From positions 682,001 to 746,000 of the forward strand of contig CAVYFY010000001.1 of assembly GCA_963767835.1 (NCBI GenBank): 64,000 nt of DNA, written 5' to 3'. Shown in pieces: positions 25,887 to 34,538 of this stretch. How positions within the stretch are numbered: the first letter of the stretch is position 1; each line of letters starts with the position of its first letter. The DNA comes from SIAQ01 sp963767835. Its GTDB lineage: Bacteria > Planctomycetota > Planctomycetia > Gemmatales > Gemmataceae. Both the position numbers and the translations under genes were made by a program. The notes beneath the pieces were generated by a model. That model saw only the letters and a list, made by a program, of their open reading frames with translations, was not told where the DNA came from and made no database searches.

Positions 25887-26126
25887 TTAACTCTGCTGGT
25901 AAGCCTTCAAAAAATCACCACGAGAAATCCCGGCTTGCGTGCAAATGCTCCGCAATGTCGAGCCCTTGATGTGCGAATGATTCGGCATGGTCAGGGGCGT
26001 AAGCGTGTTATCTTCATTCTCGCGAACCATGGAAATATGCTCTTTCTCCCGAACGATGGTGAAGCCGAGCGATTTCAGCGCCTTGATCACTCGCTTCTTC
26101 GGGGCGTCGATGGGAAACTTCGCCAT
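25887..26126 (-). CDS. hicA: HicA toxin (mRNA interferase)
   Basis: 79 residues from ATG 26126. The small double-stranded RNA-binding-like fold of HicA is recognisable: KRVIKALKSLGFTIVREKEH with ISMVRE, then LTMPNHSHIKGSTLRSICTQ where the catalytic histidine lies, then AGISRGDFLKAY. It cleaves mRNA when free of HicB. The start overlaps the hicB stop by TGAATG, so the two are translated together. The convergent mutL ends one base upstream of its stop. Confidence 0.9.
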   Translation of the reverse strand: MAKFPIDAPKKRVIKALKSLGFTIVREKEHISMVRENEDNTLTPLTMPNHSHIKGSTLRSICTQAGISRGDFLKAYQQS

Positions 26127-26357
26127 TCAAGACACCTCGGCTTCCGCGACAAACGCCTCCAGCACCGTCTCATCACTTTCGATCGCTTTCGGTCCGAATG
26201 TTTCCACATGAAAGCGGATCGCGGAACGGACATCGCTGAGCGCCTCATCGTACGTGTCGCCCTGTCCCACTACGACCCCTTTCAGGCCGATGGGATAGGC
26301 GACATAGCCGTCCTTGTGCTTTTCGATGATGATCTTGATCTTGGGACGCTTTCGCAT
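26127..26357 (-). CDS. hicB: HicB antitoxin
   Basis: 76 residues from ATG 26357 (a TTG two codons upstream is also open). The degraded RNase-H-like HicB fold shows as IKIIIEKHKDGYVAYPIGLK, VVVGQGDTYDEALSDVRSAI and RFHVETFG. No added DNA-binding domain is visible at the C-terminus. It is the first gene of the pair, ahead of the toxin, and is expected to neutralise it and repress the operon. Confidence 0.85.
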   Translation of the reverse strand: MRKRPKIKIIIEKHKDGYVAYPIGLKGVVVGQGDTYDEALSDVRSAIRFHVETFGPKAIESDETVLEAFVAEAEVS

Positions 26358-26420
26358 CGGCAATTCTCCACCTACGGCCTATTGCAAGCAATCGCGCGGC
26401 TCGGCAGTCGGAAATTGCAC

Positions 26421-27386
26421 CTAAGAATCGCGACGAATTGCGCCTAACGTCTGGCGGAGCAATGCTTCAACTGCCTTTTTGCCGCCAATGGTGTCATCGT
26501 AGAATATGGCTCTGTACCCCCGCACATCAAATGGCAGATCCTCGTCCTTACTTTGAGGACGACGCGCTAGTAGAACCGCCGGTTTCCTAAGTGCATGCGC
26601 ATACCCCAATTCATAGAAGACGATCGGGTTATGCGTGCTGATGTCAGCGACCACGGCATGAGCTTGCTCGATCTGTTGCTGAATGTCGTTCAAAATGATC
26701 CCGGGCGTAAATACCTCATCGACCCGATTAACATTGAACCCTGCGTCTTTGGCAATCGGGAATATTACGTCACGGTAGAGAGTGTCAAATGGCTCGCGAA
26801 ACGGCATCATTACGAACATGCGGGGCTCGATGCCCGCGACAGAGACGTCGGAGAATTCGATTTCCGCATCGCCCCACGCAAACAAGCCGAACCCCGTCCC
26901 TTCTATCGGTCTTGGCAGCACGTGTCGCAACACATCAACTTCGTCCACGGCCATTTCAATAGTCTGACCGGCGACACGGAGCTCCATGCTCATGACCAGT
27001 TCCGGGGACAGATTTGCGAGCGTGCCGGCGGCAGCTCGGGAAATCCAGCCGACTTCTGGCAGATAATCCGATATGTCGTATGCGCGACCATAGCCGCCGA
27101 TTTGCGCGACCGTATAAGGCGATTTCGGCGATTGATAGCCAACTAGGACGCCCGCGGATGTTTCCTTGTTTCGCTTGAGCTTAATGCTGACCCTAACCGT
27201 GCCATCTTGAAAGCGCTGCGACGCTCTCGCGATTCCAAAGGAAAACGCCGCCCCTTCGTCGGGGCCCAAGTATTTCGCGCTCGTCTTTGAGAATTTCCAC
27301 CTGCCAGAGATAGCGGCCCATTTCTCGACTTTTTGTGGTCCGGTCTTGGCTTCGTGATCCGCCACTGATCCATTTTGCTTCGTCAT
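26421..27386 (-). CDS. LamG/DUF1080-like domain fused to a deoxyribosyltransferase/TIR-like domain
   Basis: 321 residues, no signal peptide. Residues 20-190 form a jelly-roll with ASQRFQDGTVRVSIKLKRNK, TSAGVLVGYQSPKSPYTVAQ and GTGFGLFAWGDAEIEFSDVS, the pattern of concanavalin-like DUF1080/LamG domains. Residues 195-315 have RMFVMMPFREPFDTLYRDVI, TPGIILNDIQQQIEQAHAVV, ADISTHNPIVFYELGYAHAL and KPAVLLARR, matching the nucleoside 2-deoxyribosyltransferase-like (DRHyd/TIR-like) domains found in bacterial conflict proteins. The E in FYELGYAHA is the likely catalytic residue of that fold. It is next to hicBA. A nucleotide-degrading effector with a ligand-sensing front half is inferred. Confidence 0.65.
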   Translation of the reverse strand: MTKQNGSVADHEAKTGPQKVEKWAAISGRWKFSKTSAKYLGPDEGAAFSFGIARASQRFQDGTVRVSIKLKRNKETSAGVLVGYQSPKSPYTVAQIGGYGRAYDISDYLPEVGWISRAAAGTLANLSPELVMSMELRVAGQTIEMAVDEVDVLRHVLPRPIEGTGFGLFAWGDAEIEFSDVSVAGIEPRMFVMMPFREPFDTLYRDVIFPIAKDAGFNVNRVDEVFTPGIILNDIQQQIEQAHAVVADISTHNPIVFYELGYAHALRKPAVLLARRPQSKDEDLPFDVRGYRAIFYDDTIGGKKAVEALLRQTLGAIRRDS

Positions 27387-27439
27387 GCCTTCCTCCGCCC
27401 AGATGGTGCTTTATCAGGAAGTTGCTTTATCGGATGTCA

Positions 27440-28744
27440 TTATAACCAATCGCGAGGGTCGGCAATCTTTCCCGCCAGCGCACTCGCCGCCACCGTCAGC
27501 GGGCTTGCCAAGAACACCTTCGCTTCCTTGTGCCCCATGCGGCCCGGAAAGTTGCGGTTGGTCGTGCTGATGCAACTGATCGGCGTGTTGAGTCGGCCAA
27601 AGGTGTCGCTCGGACCGCCCAGGCACGCCGCACACGAGGGCTCGCCGAGCTTGGCGCCGGCGCTGACGAATATCTCTTCGAGCGATTGCCCGTTGAGTCG
27701 CTCCGTCTTCAGGCCGCGGGCGATCTCGCTGGTGGCCGGAACGATGAAGGTGTCGATCTTGACGCTTTGGCCCTTGAGGATGCCGGCAGCAGCGCGGAAG
27801 TCGGTCATTTTGCCGCCGGTGCATGAACCGATGTAAGCGCGGTCGAGCTTTGTGCCCTGGACCTCGCGCACGGTCGCGCGATTATCGGGGCTGTGCGGCT
27901 TGGCGATCACCGGCTCCATCTTGGTCACGTCGTAGACCTTCTCGAAGCAGAACTTGGCGCCGGCGTCGCTCTTGACGACGCTGTAGGGCTTGCCCGACTT
28001 GTTACGAGAATTCACGTAATCGAGCGTGACCTGATCCGGGGCGATGACGCCGTTCTTGCCGCCCGCTTCGATGACCATGTTGCACAGGGTCATGCGCTCC
28101 TCGATGTTGAGGGCAAAGACGCCGTCGCCGTCGAATTCCATCGCGTTGTAGGTGGCGCCGTCGCAGCCGATGTCGCCGATGACCGCAAGGATGAGGTCTT
28201 TGGCCATCAGGTACGGGGGCAGATTGCCGTGGAAGACGAAGCGCATGGTCGGGGGGACTTTGACCCAGAGCTTGCCGGTGCCGAGGACGAAGCCGGCGTC
28301 GGTGTTGCCGATGCCGGTCGCGAATTCGCCGAAAGCGCCGGCGGTGCAGGTATGGCTATCGGTGCCGAAGAGGACTTCGCCGGGCCGCGTGTGCCCTTCT
28401 TCCGGCAAGGCGATATGGCAGACGCCTTTATATTTGTCGGTGCCAACGTCGTAGTAGTACGGCAACTTCTGCTCGGCGACGAATTGCCTCAGCGTATCGA
28501 CGTTACGGTTGGCCATCTTGTCTTCGGTGAAGATGTAGTGATCGGGAATGATGACAACCTTTTCGCGGTCCCAGACCTTGGCGTTCTTGCCGAAGTGCTG
28601 CTTGAAGACGCCGATGGTGCCTGGGCCGCAAACATCGTGGGTCATGAGGATGTCGGCATCGACCCAGATATTGTCGCCGGGCACGACGGAATCTTTTTGG
28701 GCATGGCGGGCGAGGATTTTCTCGGTAATCGTCAGCGCGGACAT
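27440..28744 (-). CDS. leuC: 3-isopropylmalate dehydratase large subunit (aconitase family)
   Basis: 434 residues. Motifs of the LeuC/homoaconitase large subunit: TITEKILARHA, IPDHYIFTEDKMAN, EVLFGTDSHTCTAGAFGEFA, YIGSCTGGKMTDFRAAAGIL and PSCAACLGGPSDTFGRLNTP, the last two supplying the three [4Fe-4S] cysteines, with CISTTNRNFPGRMGHKEAKV at the end. It isomerises 2- to 3-isopropylmalate with LeuD in leucine synthesis. leuD is not adjacent. Homoaconitase cannot be excluded. Confidence 0.9.
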   Translation of the reverse strand: MSALTITEKILARHAQKDSVVPGDNIWVDADILMTHDVCGPGTIGVFKQHFGKNAKVWDREKVVIIPDHYIFTEDKMANRNVDTLRQFVAEQKLPYYYDVGTDKYKGVCHIALPEEGHTRPGEVLFGTDSHTCTAGAFGEFATGIGNTDAGFVLGTGKLWVKVPPTMRFVFHGNLPPYLMAKDLILAVIGDIGCDGATYNAMEFDGDGVFALNIEERMTLCNMVIEAGGKNGVIAPDQVTLDYVNSRNKSGKPYSVVKSDAGAKFCFEKVYDVTKMEPVIAKPHSPDNRATVREVQGTKLDRAYIGSCTGGKMTDFRAAAGILKGQSVKIDTFIVPATSEIARGLKTERLNGQSLEEIFVSAGAKLGEPSCAACLGGPSDTFGRLNTPISCISTTNRNFPGRMGHKEAKVFLASPLTVAASALAGKIADPRDWL

Positions 28745-28852
28745 GGAATGGCCTCTGGCAGTGATTCGGCGGGCACATGTTCAATATAGGTGAAGGGAGA
28801 TCGAACGCAACGGCGAGGTGGGCGGGCGCTAACACAGGAATTTCGGCCCGAC

Positions 28853-28988
28853 TCACCGCAGAGAGCGCGAAGACCGCAGAAATGAATGGTCCAGTCCCCA
28901 GCGCGTAAAAACTGATTCATTATCGACCATCACCGGAAGTAAACCTCGACCAATCCTCTCTCTGCGCCCTCGGCGTTTTCCGCGGTGA
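28853..28988. repeat. Imperfect inverted spacer repeat
   Basis: The 267-base gap behind leuC holds tcaccgcagagagcgcgaag at 28853 and its imperfect reverse, ending ttttccgcggtga, at 28957-28988. This composition (ccgcagag...gcagag) is common in planctomycete spacers. Nothing else was seen in the gap. Confidence 0.5.
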
Positions 28989-29011
28989 ATAATTCAGGCT
29001 CAACCGAGAAA

Positions 29012-29730
29012 TCACGGAGCTTTCCAATCGCCTTGCTTGGCCGGCCCGTTGAATTGGTTCGACAGGACCGAGTTGCGCTGGGCATTGTCCAGGATCGGCA
29101 TGGCGGCGTCGAGGTCGGTGCGCTGGAAGCCTGCCTTTTCCAGGATGCTGCGGGCGACGAGTTGCGGATTGACCGGGCTCGGCTTGTGCTGCGTCTTGGG
29201 ATGCTGCTGCTCGAACATCGCCATCTCGATGTAGCGGGTCGGATCGGCCTCGCGCGAATTGCCGCCCCCGCCGATCGGCACGCTCACCGGCTGCAACGGC
29301 TCGGGGCGCGAATCTGATCGGCCACGCTCTTCTCGCGCTCGGCCACCATCTTGCCCAGCTCGTTCGCCAGCACCGCCGCCAGAAGTGCATCGGTATCGCA
29401 CTTTTTCACGAGGGTGTCGGTGATGTAGATGTAATTCTGGCCCTTGTGAAAGATTTCCGGGTCCGGCGAGCTGATGGCCGTGATGAACGTGGTGCCGAAC
29501 GGTGTGAGGCCCGTTTGCGGATTGTCGCCAAGTAATTTGCCCAACATCTGCACGGCACGTTCACTGATTTCCCGGGGCGCCGCCGTGTAGCTGACCTTTG
29601 TCGGCGCCGGCTTGTTGGGCTCGGTGAACGGCGTCGAGCCGACTTGCTGCGTGGCGTTCTCGTCACGTCCGGTCGGCATCGAGAAGCAGCCGGCAAACAG
29701 CAACAGGATCACACACCATCGATTCCGCAT
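29012..29730 (-). CDS. Lipoprotein with degenerate M48-like peptidase domain (one frameshift)
   Basis: Start ATG 29730 gives a lipoprotein signal (CVILLLFAGCFSMPTG, lipobox LFAGC). The next part has QMLGKLLGDN, ISSPDPEIFHKGQNYIYITD and ALLAAVLANELGKMVAEREK. This matches the M48 metalloprotease helix, where active enzymes have HExxH, but here it is NELGK, so the zinc site is lost. The frame fails near 29315. The next frame supplies EPLQPVSVPIGGGGNS, ARSILEKAGFQRTDLDAAMP and a stop at 29012. Probably a non-catalytic surface protein. Confidence 0.6.
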
Positions 29731-29801
29731 GTTCGGCTCCTCGAGCGCATCGACCAGGGAGCGAAACCATACACGGGTGCCGGGATACTGTCCAGAGAAG
29801 C

Positions 29802-29899
29802 TCACGCAAAGGCGCGAAGGCGCAAAGTAGGCAGGACACGCGACTCAGGAAACAGAGAACGCTCTGTAATTCTTCTTTGCGCTCTGCGCCTTTGCGTGA
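29802..29899. repeat. Inverted spacer repeat (caaaggcgc type)
   Basis: ctcacgcaaaggcgcgaagg (29802) and its inverse ending gcgcctttgcgtgag (to 29899) flank about 45 bases between the S46 peptidase gene end and the lipoprotein gene start. It may act as a terminator hairpin, but there is no T-run. Confidence 0.65.
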
Positions 29900-29906
29900 G
29901 AAAATT

Positions 29907-32020
29907 CTACTTGCGCCGCCCGTTCACCAATTCGTCAGCCAAGTCTGGGGCGTCGTAAACAGCTCGCAGCGCTTCGGGAATTGCCTGCGAGCAGACCGCG
30001 ACGGAGCGGCCCTGCACGTCGGTGTAGACGAAATCCCATACCAGCGATTGGATGTTGCCATCGAAGATCAGGCCGACGACCTCGCCGGCGCGATTGACAA
30101 CCGGGCTGCCCGAGTTGCCGCCGATGATGTCCACCGCACAAACGAAGTTGAACGGCGTTTTCAGGTTCAGCTTGTCCTTGCGCGAATCCAGCGCTGCGGC
30201 AAATCGAACGGCGGACGGTTCTTGTCCTGCTCGGCTTTCCGATAAAGTCCTTCAAAGGTGGTCTCGAACGGAATCTTCTTGCCGTCCTCGACGTAGCCCT
30301 TGACCGGCCCGAAGGAGAGCCGTAGCGTGAAGGTGGCGTCGGGATAGGTGTTGGCCCCTTCGATGGCGAATTTGGCCTGGGCGATCTTGTCGTATGCCTG
30401 AGCGTTCGGTTCCGCGAATTGCGATTCGAGGATTTTGCGCACCTTGCGGGAGTCGGGGTCCACCAGCTTGGCCAGGAGAATCATCGGATCGTTGGACGCA
30501 TCGACGGCGGCCTTGCCCCCTTCGAAAAGCTCCTTGCGGACTTTCGCGTCGCCGAGCTTCGAGCCCGATACCAGATCGTAGGCACGCACATTGGCCGCCT
30601 TGCCCGCGAGCACCTTCTGCACGAGCGGATCCTTGTAGCCGAGCTGCTCGCACAGGAATCCGAGCGAATCGCCGAGCTTGGCGATTTCGAAATCGTTGTC
30701 AATGGCTTCGTCGGAAAACAAGCCGAACTTGAGCGTGGCCAGCCCTGCCTCGCCGTATTCCGAGAGTCGCTCGGCGTTGGGCTTTTGCATTTCCTCGGTA
30801 GCCCTGACAATCTGCCGGGCAAAGCCGAACAGTTCGCTGTTGAAGCCACGCCCCTTTTCGAGCATGTTGAAACGTTTGCCGTGCTCGACGCGGACTTGCT
30901 GGATGCTCTCGATCGTCTTCCACGCGTCGCTCAGGTGTTTGAGCTTGGGATCCTTTTCGACGGCATCCCGGAGCGCCTTTTCCTGAGCCTTCTTCTTGTT
31001 CATGATGGCTGCGTCTTGCAGGCCGACCAGGCCCCAGTATCGTGCCTTTCGGCTATTGGCGACGCTGAAGAGGTCCTCCTTCGACTTGCGTTCGTGGTCG
31101 GCGCTCTGCATGCCATAGATCGTATACAGCACTTCCCGGCGATTGAGCACCTGTAAAAGACTCGGATAGAGAACGTCTCGCTGATATTCGAGATCGGCGA
31201 CGGTGTTGAGGCGATCGGTGTGGCCTGGATGTCCGGAGACGAAAACGAGCTCATCGTCGGCGACGCCGTTCTTGCTCCACTTGAGATAATGCTCGATCTT
31301 GGCCGGCTTGCCGTCTTCATAGACGCGGAACAGGCAGACATCGAGATCGTAGCGCGGATAGGCGAAGTTGGCGGGATCGCCGCCGTAGAAAGCGATTTGC
31401 TGCTCGGGAGCGAAGACGAGGCGGATATCGGTATAGCGTTTGTACGTGTAGAGGTGATATTGGTTGCCTTGATAAAGGGCTTCGACGTCGGCGCGTTCGT
31501 CCTTGCCCTTGGTGTTTTCGGCACGAATCTTGGCGATTTCGCCGCGCCGTGCTTCAAACGCTTTCTCCGGCGTCATGTCCTTCTTGACGGCGGCCTTGAC
31601 ACGGTCCGTCACGTCGCTAATGGACTGAAGCACGTTCAGCTCCATGCCCTCGGCCTTGAACTCATCGGCCAGCGTCCTGGCGTAATAGCCGTCGCGGACA
31701 TAATCCTTCTTGTCCTTTTCGTTTTTCACTTTCTCGTTGGCGAGACCGGTAAGCGTCTGCAAAGCGCCGAGGCCGACGTGGTGGTTGGTCATGACAAGCC
31801 CGTCGGCGGACACGAAGGAGCCGGAGCCATGCGGGAAGCGCACGGACGATTTTTGCAGATGATCGTACCAGCTTTGCGGAGCGTCGAAGTTGTACTTCCT
31901 TTTCAGAAGCTCCTTGGGGGGATGATTGAAGAGCCAAAGCCCTTCGTCGGCGGGGAGTGGATTGGTTTGCAGCATGATGGTCACGAGAGCCAGGGGAAAA
32001 AGCCAAGGGATGCGTTTCAT
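29907..32020 (-). CDS. S46 family dipeptidyl-peptidase (one frameshift)
   Basis: About 704 residues after correction, the usual length for S46 (DPP7/DPP11-like) enzymes. Signal peptide MKRIPWLFPLALVTIMLQTN. The catalytic His lies in GLVMTNHHVGLGALQ. Further marks are EQQIAFYGGDPANFAYPRYD and VFVSGHPGHTDRL. The serine, DIIGGNSGSPVVN, lies in a second frame reached by one indel near 30185 (FDLPQRW then LDSRKDKLNLKTPFNFV). Ribosome site gaggag before ATG 32020. It removes dipeptides from oligopeptides in the periplasm and may supply the OPT transporter encoded just upstream on the same strand. Confidence 0.88.
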
Positions 32021-32062
32021 GATATCTCCTCGATGCGGGACGATGTTGGGTGTTTTGCGTGT

Positions 32063-34384
32063 TTAATCGGCCTTGATGCGCGTATCGGGCTGGCCGGGGG
32101 CTGGCATCGGCGGGCCGTCCTCGGTCGAAAGCTTCGGCGTCCTCCGCAAGCCGATGACGAAGAGGATTCCCCCCAGGATGAGGAATGCTGTCAACGACAG
32201 CATCTTGGATTCCAGGGCGTTTTCCAGGCCTTCATCGCCCCCCCAGATGTGCCGGCCGACGTCGATAAATCTGTTGAACGTATCGGGTAGGAACGCGAAA
32301 AAGGCGATGACCAGCCCGCACAGGGTTCCTCCTGCGATGTAGCCGCTCGAAAGAAGCACGCCGGGGCTGGTTTCGGTTTCTACCTCGGAACCCGACACGC
32401 CGCGGATCATGTCGGCCAGCCAGCGAATCATGCCGCCGATAAAGATGGGCGTCGAGGAAGTAATCGGCAAATACATGCCGACGGCGAACGGCAAAGCCCG
32501 CACGCCGGCCAACTCCAGGGCGACCGCGATCAGCACGCCGACCATGAACAGCGCCCATTCAAGCGTCCCGCCCAGGATGCCTTCGATGATCGAGGCAAAA
32601 AGCTCCGGTTGCGGGGCGGCGAACCCCTTCGGCGCCGGCTCGTCGTCATCCATCTTTTGATCGGGCTTGCGCCGAATGGGAAGATCGGTCCGATATTTCG
32701 CCGTGCCTGCCGCGTCCACCAGATAGCGGCCCGCCGGAATGGCCTTGGCCCCCTCCGGGACGTCATCCTTCTTCGGCTTGCGGACATGGACGATGAAATA
32801 CTCAGCGCTATCTTGCTCGGCGTACGGCCGGCCGACTTTTTGCTTGGGGGCATCGGGCGGAATATCCAGGGTGCGCGTCGGCAGGTTCTTGTTGCTGTAG
32901 AAGGTACTGACCGAATCGATGGCCAGCATCGTGCCGCCGATGACGAGGGCGGAGGTCAAGGCGCCGACCAGAATGGCAAGCTGTTGATCGCGCGGCGTGG
33001 CGCCGACAAGGAAGCCGGTCTTGAGGTCCTGCGAGGTGGTCCCCCCATTGGAGGACGCGATGCAGACCACCGCGGAGATGCTCAGCACCATCAGCATCGC
33101 CGCGGGACCGGTTTCACCCAGCACGAAGAAGATGCCGCAGGTGAGCAGGAGCGTGGCGATGGTCATGCCGGAAATGGGGTTGGAAGAGGAACCGATCTCG
33201 CCGGTCAGGCGCGAAGAAACCGTGACGAACAGGAAGCCGAAAACGAGGATCATCACGGCGCCGATCAGTCCGAAGAAGGAAACCCCCAGGCCGAGCGCCG
33301 GCACGAACATCAAAACGCCAACCAGGCCGAGGCAGCCGACGAGGACGACGAACATGGGAAGGTCGCGATCAGTGCGACGCGTGGTTCCCGCGCCGCCCGC
33401 TGTGGAACGCAGATCGCGCAGGCCGGACACAATCGACGAGAAGATGAGCGGCAATGCCCGGCACATGCTGATGATGCCCCCCGCCGCCACCGCCCCGGCG
33501 CCGATGTACCGCAGGTAGGCCCCCTTCAGGTCTCCAGGGGTCATGTTGCGAATCAGCTTGGTTTCCTCGGGCAAGACCGGCGTTTCCAGCCGGTCGCCGA
33601 TGACGACAATGAACGGACCAAGCACGAAATAGGAAAGAATCGCCCCGGCGATCATCAGGCAAGAGACTTTCGGGCCGATGATATAGCCGACGCCGAGCAA
33701 TTCGGGGGAAAGCTCGCCGCCAATGGCGGCGCCCCGTAGCCCCTGGACTTTGCCGTTGACTTCGCCATAAAGATTGACCGATGGTTCGCCCGTCCAGAGC
33801 TTGCTGGCGGCGGTGAGAAATTTGTGCACCGCGGCGATTCCGAAGCCCAGGAAGACCATGCGGGCGGTCGCGCCCCCCTTTTCGCCAGCCACGAGCACCT
33901 CGGCGCAGGCCGTCCCCTCGGGGTAAGTCAACGATCCATGCTGCTTGACGATGAACGCCCGGCGGAGCGGGATCATCATGATGATGCCGAGCAAGCCGCC
34001 GAGGACCGCGACGGTCATGACGCGAATCCAGTCCATCTCGAAGCCGAGCAGAAGCAGGGCCGGCATGGTCACGCCGACGCCAAAAGCGATCGATTCACCG
34101 GCGGAGCCGGCGGTTTGCACGATGTTGTTTTCGAGAATGGTGGCTCGGCGAATGCCGAAGGTGGCAGCCAGCCAGCGAAAAAGCGTAATGGAGAGAACCG
34201 CGACCGGGATCGACGCGGAGACCGTCATGCCGACTTTTAGCACAAGGTACAGCGACGATGCCCCAAAGACAATGCCCAGCACCGCGCCGACCAGCACCGC
34301 CGACCAGCTGAACTCCGGCATCACCACATTATCGGGAACATACTGTTGATGACGGGCAGGGGCATTTTCGTTTGCGGTGGACAT
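32063..34384 (-). CDS. OPT family oligopeptide transporter
   Basis: 773 residues from ATG 34384, about 15 membrane helices. Typical pieces are FSWSAVLVGAVLGIVFGASS with LYLVLKVGMTVSASIPVAVL, NIVQTAGSAGESIAFGVGVT, GSLTYPEGTACAEVLVAGEK and ASSNGGTTSQDLKTGFLVGA. These are the OPT/YSL signatures. It imports oligopeptides or metal chelates with protons. A soluble insert (about residues 525-610) lies between helices. It precedes the S46 peptidase gene by 42 bases, so peptide cleavage and uptake may be one unit. Confidence 0.88.
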   Translation of the reverse strand: MSTANENAPARHQQYVPDNVVMPEFSWSAVLVGAVLGIVFGASSLYLVLKVGMTVSASIPVAVLSITLFRWLAATFGIRRATILENNIVQTAGSAGESIAFGVGVTMPALLLLGFEMDWIRVMTVAVLGGLLGIIMMIPLRRAFIVKQHGSLTYPEGTACAEVLVAGEKGGATARMVFLGFGIAAVHKFLTAASKLWTGEPSVNLYGEVNGKVQGLRGAAIGGELSPELLGVGYIIGPKVSCLMIAGAILSYFVLGPFIVVIGDRLETPVLPEETKLIRNMTPGDLKGAYLRYIGAGAVAAGGIISMCRALPLIFSSIVSGLRDLRSTAGGAGTTRRTDRDLPMFVVLVGCLGLVGVLMFVPALGLGVSFFGLIGAVMILVFGFLFVTVSSRLTGEIGSSSNPISGMTIATLLLTCGIFFVLGETGPAAMLMVLSISAVVCIASSNGGTTSQDLKTGFLVGATPRDQQLAILVGALTSALVIGGTMLAIDSVSTFYSNKNLPTRTLDIPPDAPKQKVGRPYAEQDSAEYFIVHVRKPKKDDVPEGAKAIPAGRYLVDAAGTAKYRTDLPIRRKPDQKMDDDEPAPKGFAAPQPELFASIIEGILGGTLEWALFMVGVLIAVALELAGVRALPFAVGMYLPITSSTPIFIGGMIRWLADMIRGVSGSEVETETSPGVLLSSGYIAGGTLCGLVIAFFAFLPDTFNRFIDVGRHIWGGDEGLENALESKMLSLTAFLILGGILFVIGLRRTPKLSTEDGPPMPAPGQPDTRIKAD

Positions 34385-34538
34385 GCGATGAATCCTTGGC
34401 CAGGATGGAGGGCCTTCGTGATTAGAATGATGATTTGGCGGGCACAAAGCAAGAGCCGGGTTCAAAAAACTGCCTCTTGCGTTCTGATCATGGCAATGGA
34501 TAATACAAGAACAGCCGCGAATCTGGGGACGAGAGCCG

